NCBI RefSeq assembly: GCF_040802235.1
Contig: NC_133157.1
Span: 37,104,501 to 37,168,500, forward strand
DNA from: Manis javanica
Lineage: Eukaryota > Chordata > Mammalia > Pholidota > Manidae
Reading direction: 5' to 3'
DNA length: 64,000 nt
The notes under the pieces were generated by a model. It was given only the letters and a program-made list of their open reading frames with translations, searched no databases and was not told the origin of the DNA. Position numbers and translations under genes: made by a program. The number at the start of each line of letters is the position of its first letter. The stretch's first letter is position 1. Shown here one piece after another: positions 61,400 to 64,000 of the stretch.

Positions 61400-64000
61400 T
61401 TTTTTATTTTTTATTGAGGTATTATTGATGCACACTCTTATGAAGGTTTCACATGAAAAAACAATGTGGTTGCTACATTTACCCATATTATCAAGTCCCT
61501 ACCCATACCCCTATGCAGTCACTGTCCATCAGTGTAGTAGGATGCCACAGAATCACTACTTGCCTTCTCTCTGCTACACTGTTTTCCCCGTGATCCCTCA
61601 CACCATGTGTAGTAAACATAATAACCCTCAATCCCCTTCTCCCTCCCTCCCCACCCACCCTCTCCTTTGGTAACTACCACTAGTCCCTTCTTGGAGTCTC
61701 TGAGTCTGCTGCCATTTTTCCCTTCAGTTTTCCTTCATTGTTATACTCCACAAATGAGGGAAATCATTTGGTACTTGTCTTTCTCCACCTGGCTTATTTC
61801 ACTGAGCATAATGTCCTCCAGCTCCATCCATGTTGTTGCAAATGATAGGATTTGTTTGTTTCTTATGGCTGAATAGTATTCCATTGTGTATATGAACCAC
61901 ATCTTCTTTATCCATTCATCTACTGATGGACACTTAGGTTGCTTCCATATCTTGGCTATAGTAAAAAGTGCTGTGATAAACATAGGGGTGCGTATGTCTT
62001 TTTGAATCTGAGAAGTTGGATTCTTTGGATAAAATCCAATGAGTAGGATTCCTGGGTCAAATGGTATTTCTATTTTGAGTTTTTGAGGAACCTCCATATT
62101 GCTTTCCACAATGGTTGAACTAGCTTACATTCCCACCAGCGATGTAGGAGGGTTCCCCTTTCACCACATCCTTGCCAGCATTTGTTGTTCTTAGTCTTTT
62201 TGATGCTGGCCATCCTTCCTGGTGTTAGGTGATATCTCATTGTGGTTTTAATTTGCATTTCCCTGATGATTAGTGATGTGGAGCATCTTTTCATGTATCT
62301 ACTGGCCATCTGAATTTCTTCTTTGGAGAACTGTTTCTTCATATCCTCTGCCCATTTGTTAATTGGGTTATTTGCTTTTTTGGTGCTGAGGCATGTAAGT
62401 TCTTTATATATTTTGGATGTTAACCCTTTGTCGGATATGTCATTTATAAATACATTCTCCCATACTGTAGGATGCCTTTTTGTTCTATTGATGGTGTCCT
62501 TTGCCGTACAGAAACTTTTTAGTTTGATGTAGTCCCATGAGTTCATTTTTGCTTTTGTTTCCCTTGCGTGAGGAGATGTGTTCAGAAAGAAGTTGCTCAT
62601 ACTTATATTCAGCAGATTTTTGCCTATGTTCTCTTCTCAAAGTTTTATGGTTTCATGACTTACATTCAGGTCTTTGATCCATTTCGAGGTTGCTTTTGAG
62701 TGTGGGGTTAAACAGTAATCCAGTTTCACTCTCTTACATGTAGCTGTCCAGTTTTGCCAACACCAGTTGTTGAAGAGGCTGTCATTTCCCCATTGTCTGT
62801 CCATGGCTCCTTTATCATATATTAATTGACCATGTATGGTTGGGTTTATATCAGGGCTCTCTAGTTTATTCCTTTGGTCTATGGGTCTGTTTTTGTGCCA
62901 GTACCAAATTGTCTTGATTACTGTGGCTTTGTAGTAGAGCTTGAAATTGGGGAGCTTATCCCTCCAGCTTTATTCTTTCTTCTCAGGAATTCTTTTGCTA
63001 TTCGTGGTCTTTTGTGGTTCGTATGAGTTTTAGACCTATTTGCTCTAATTCGTTGAAGAATGCTGTTGATATTTTGATAGGAATTGCGTTAAATCTATAG
63101 ATTGCTTTAGGCAGGATGGCCATTTTGACAATATTAATTCTTCCTATCCATGAGCACGGGATGTGTTTCCATTTGTTGGTATCGTCTTTAATTTCTCTCA
63201 TGAGTGTCTTGTAGTTTTCAGGATATAGGTCTTTCACTTCCTTGGTTAGGTTTATTCCTAAGTATTTTATTCTTTTTGTTGCAACTGTGAATGGAATTGT
63301 TTTCCTGATTTCTCTTTCTGCTAGTTTATTGTTAGCGTTTAGGAAAGCCACAGATTTCTGTGTATTAATTTTGTATCCTGCAACTTTGCTGAATTCAGAT
63401 ATTAGATCTAGTACTTTTGGAGTGGATTCTTTAAGGTTTTTTATGTACAATATCATGTCATCTGCAGACAGGGACAGTTCAACTTCTTCCTTATCAATCT
63501 GGATACCTTTTATTTCTTTGTGTTGTCTGATTGCTGTGGCTAGGACTTCCATTACTATGTTGAATAGAAGTTGGGAGAGTGGGCATCCTTGTCTTTTTCC
63601 CGATCTTAAAGGAGAAGCTTTTAGCTTCTTGCTGTTAAGTATGATGTTGGCTGTGGGTTTGTCATATATAGCCTTTATTATGTTGAGTTACTTGCCCTCG
63701 TACCCATTTTGTTGAGAGTTTTTATAATGAATGGATGTTGAATTTTGTCACATGCTTTTTCAGCATCTATGGAGATGATCATGTGGTTTTTGTCCTTCTT
63801 TTTGTTGATGTGGTGGATGATGTTGATGGATTTTCGAATGTTGTACCATCCTTGCATCCCTGGAATAAATCCTACTTGATCATGATGGATGATCTTTTTG
63901 ATGTATTTTTGAATTCGGTTTGCTAATGTTCTGTTGGGTATTTTTGCATCTATGTTCATCAAGGATATTGGTCTGTAATTTTCTTTTTGTGTGGCGTCTT
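61400..64000 (-). mobile_element. Third L1 copy, antisense, cut by window end
   Basis: It begins with an A/T-rich tail (61391-61412), then a 3' UTR like the previous copy (TTTCACATGAAAAAACAATG), then the ORF2 C-terminal half. Open pieces lie at 61741-62109, 62070-62600 (Cys-His knuckle [18 protein letters not shown]), 62998-63552 and 63678-63962. In the reverse transcriptase active site the F of FADD is S ([11 protein letters not shown]), and frame changes are present. The upstream half lies outside the window. It sits in the ORF1 of the previous L1. Confidence 0.9.

Noticed and set aside
61301-61486. Open frame spanning the junction of the two L1 copies
   Set aside because: It joins decayed ORF1 of the older L1 to the 3' UTR of the younger one by chance; the junction is an insertion point, not a gene.

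Overview
This window is nuclear DNA from a placental mammal, with two multi-exon genes in tandem on the + strand: the 3' part of B4GALT1 (exons 2 to 6) followed by the 5' part of SMU1 (exons 1 to 4). The neighbours and their shared direction match the human chromosome 9p block. All splice sites are GT-AG. Repeats are ancient mammalian ones (MIR, L2, old L1M, MaLR-type LTRs) plus large lineage-specific L1 copies. I saw no young SINE (no Alu, B1/B2, carnivore tRNA-Lys, ruminant or bat-type SINE). With the L1 3' ends seen at 8787, 46814 and 61400, this makes a pangolin (Pholidota) my best guess, held at about 50-60 percent.

Layout. 1-592 is the end of B4GALT1 intron 1. Coding exons lie at 593-828, 14824-15011, 17397-17519, 19405-19509 and 19733-19865, then a 2.7 kb 3' UTR ending with an AATAAA at 22574. 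22.6-39.85 kb is intergenic and holds MIR, old L1 and one LTR nested in an L1; no further gene was recognised. A CpG-rich, apparently TATA-less SMU1 promoter with an ETS-type site lies at about 39.85-40.04 kb. SMU1 coding exons follow at 40039-40064, 42896-43106, 44380-44532 and 53565-53675; the WD40 half of SMU1 lies past the window end.

The most notable object is an 8.0 kb antisense insertion in SMU1 intron 3 (44989-52990). It is a full-length L1 (5' UTR with tandem units, ORF1 with one visible stop, decayed ORF2) followed, in L1 direction, by an A-tract, 156 bp of unassigned DNA, a second A-tract, an endogenous retrovirus env/LTR fragment ending at its poly(A) site, and a third A-tract. 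Near-perfect 16-bp target-site duplications flank the whole unit rather than its parts. This suggests one retrotransposition of a chimeric L1-ERV transcript, possibly after serial 3' transduction. Intron 4 of SMU1 carries two more antisense L1s of another 3'-end type, the second apparently inserted into the first and running off the window.

Functionally, B4GALT1 makes a trans-Golgi galactosyltransferase and SMU1 a spliceosome factor; their adjacency is positional and nothing here links their functions.
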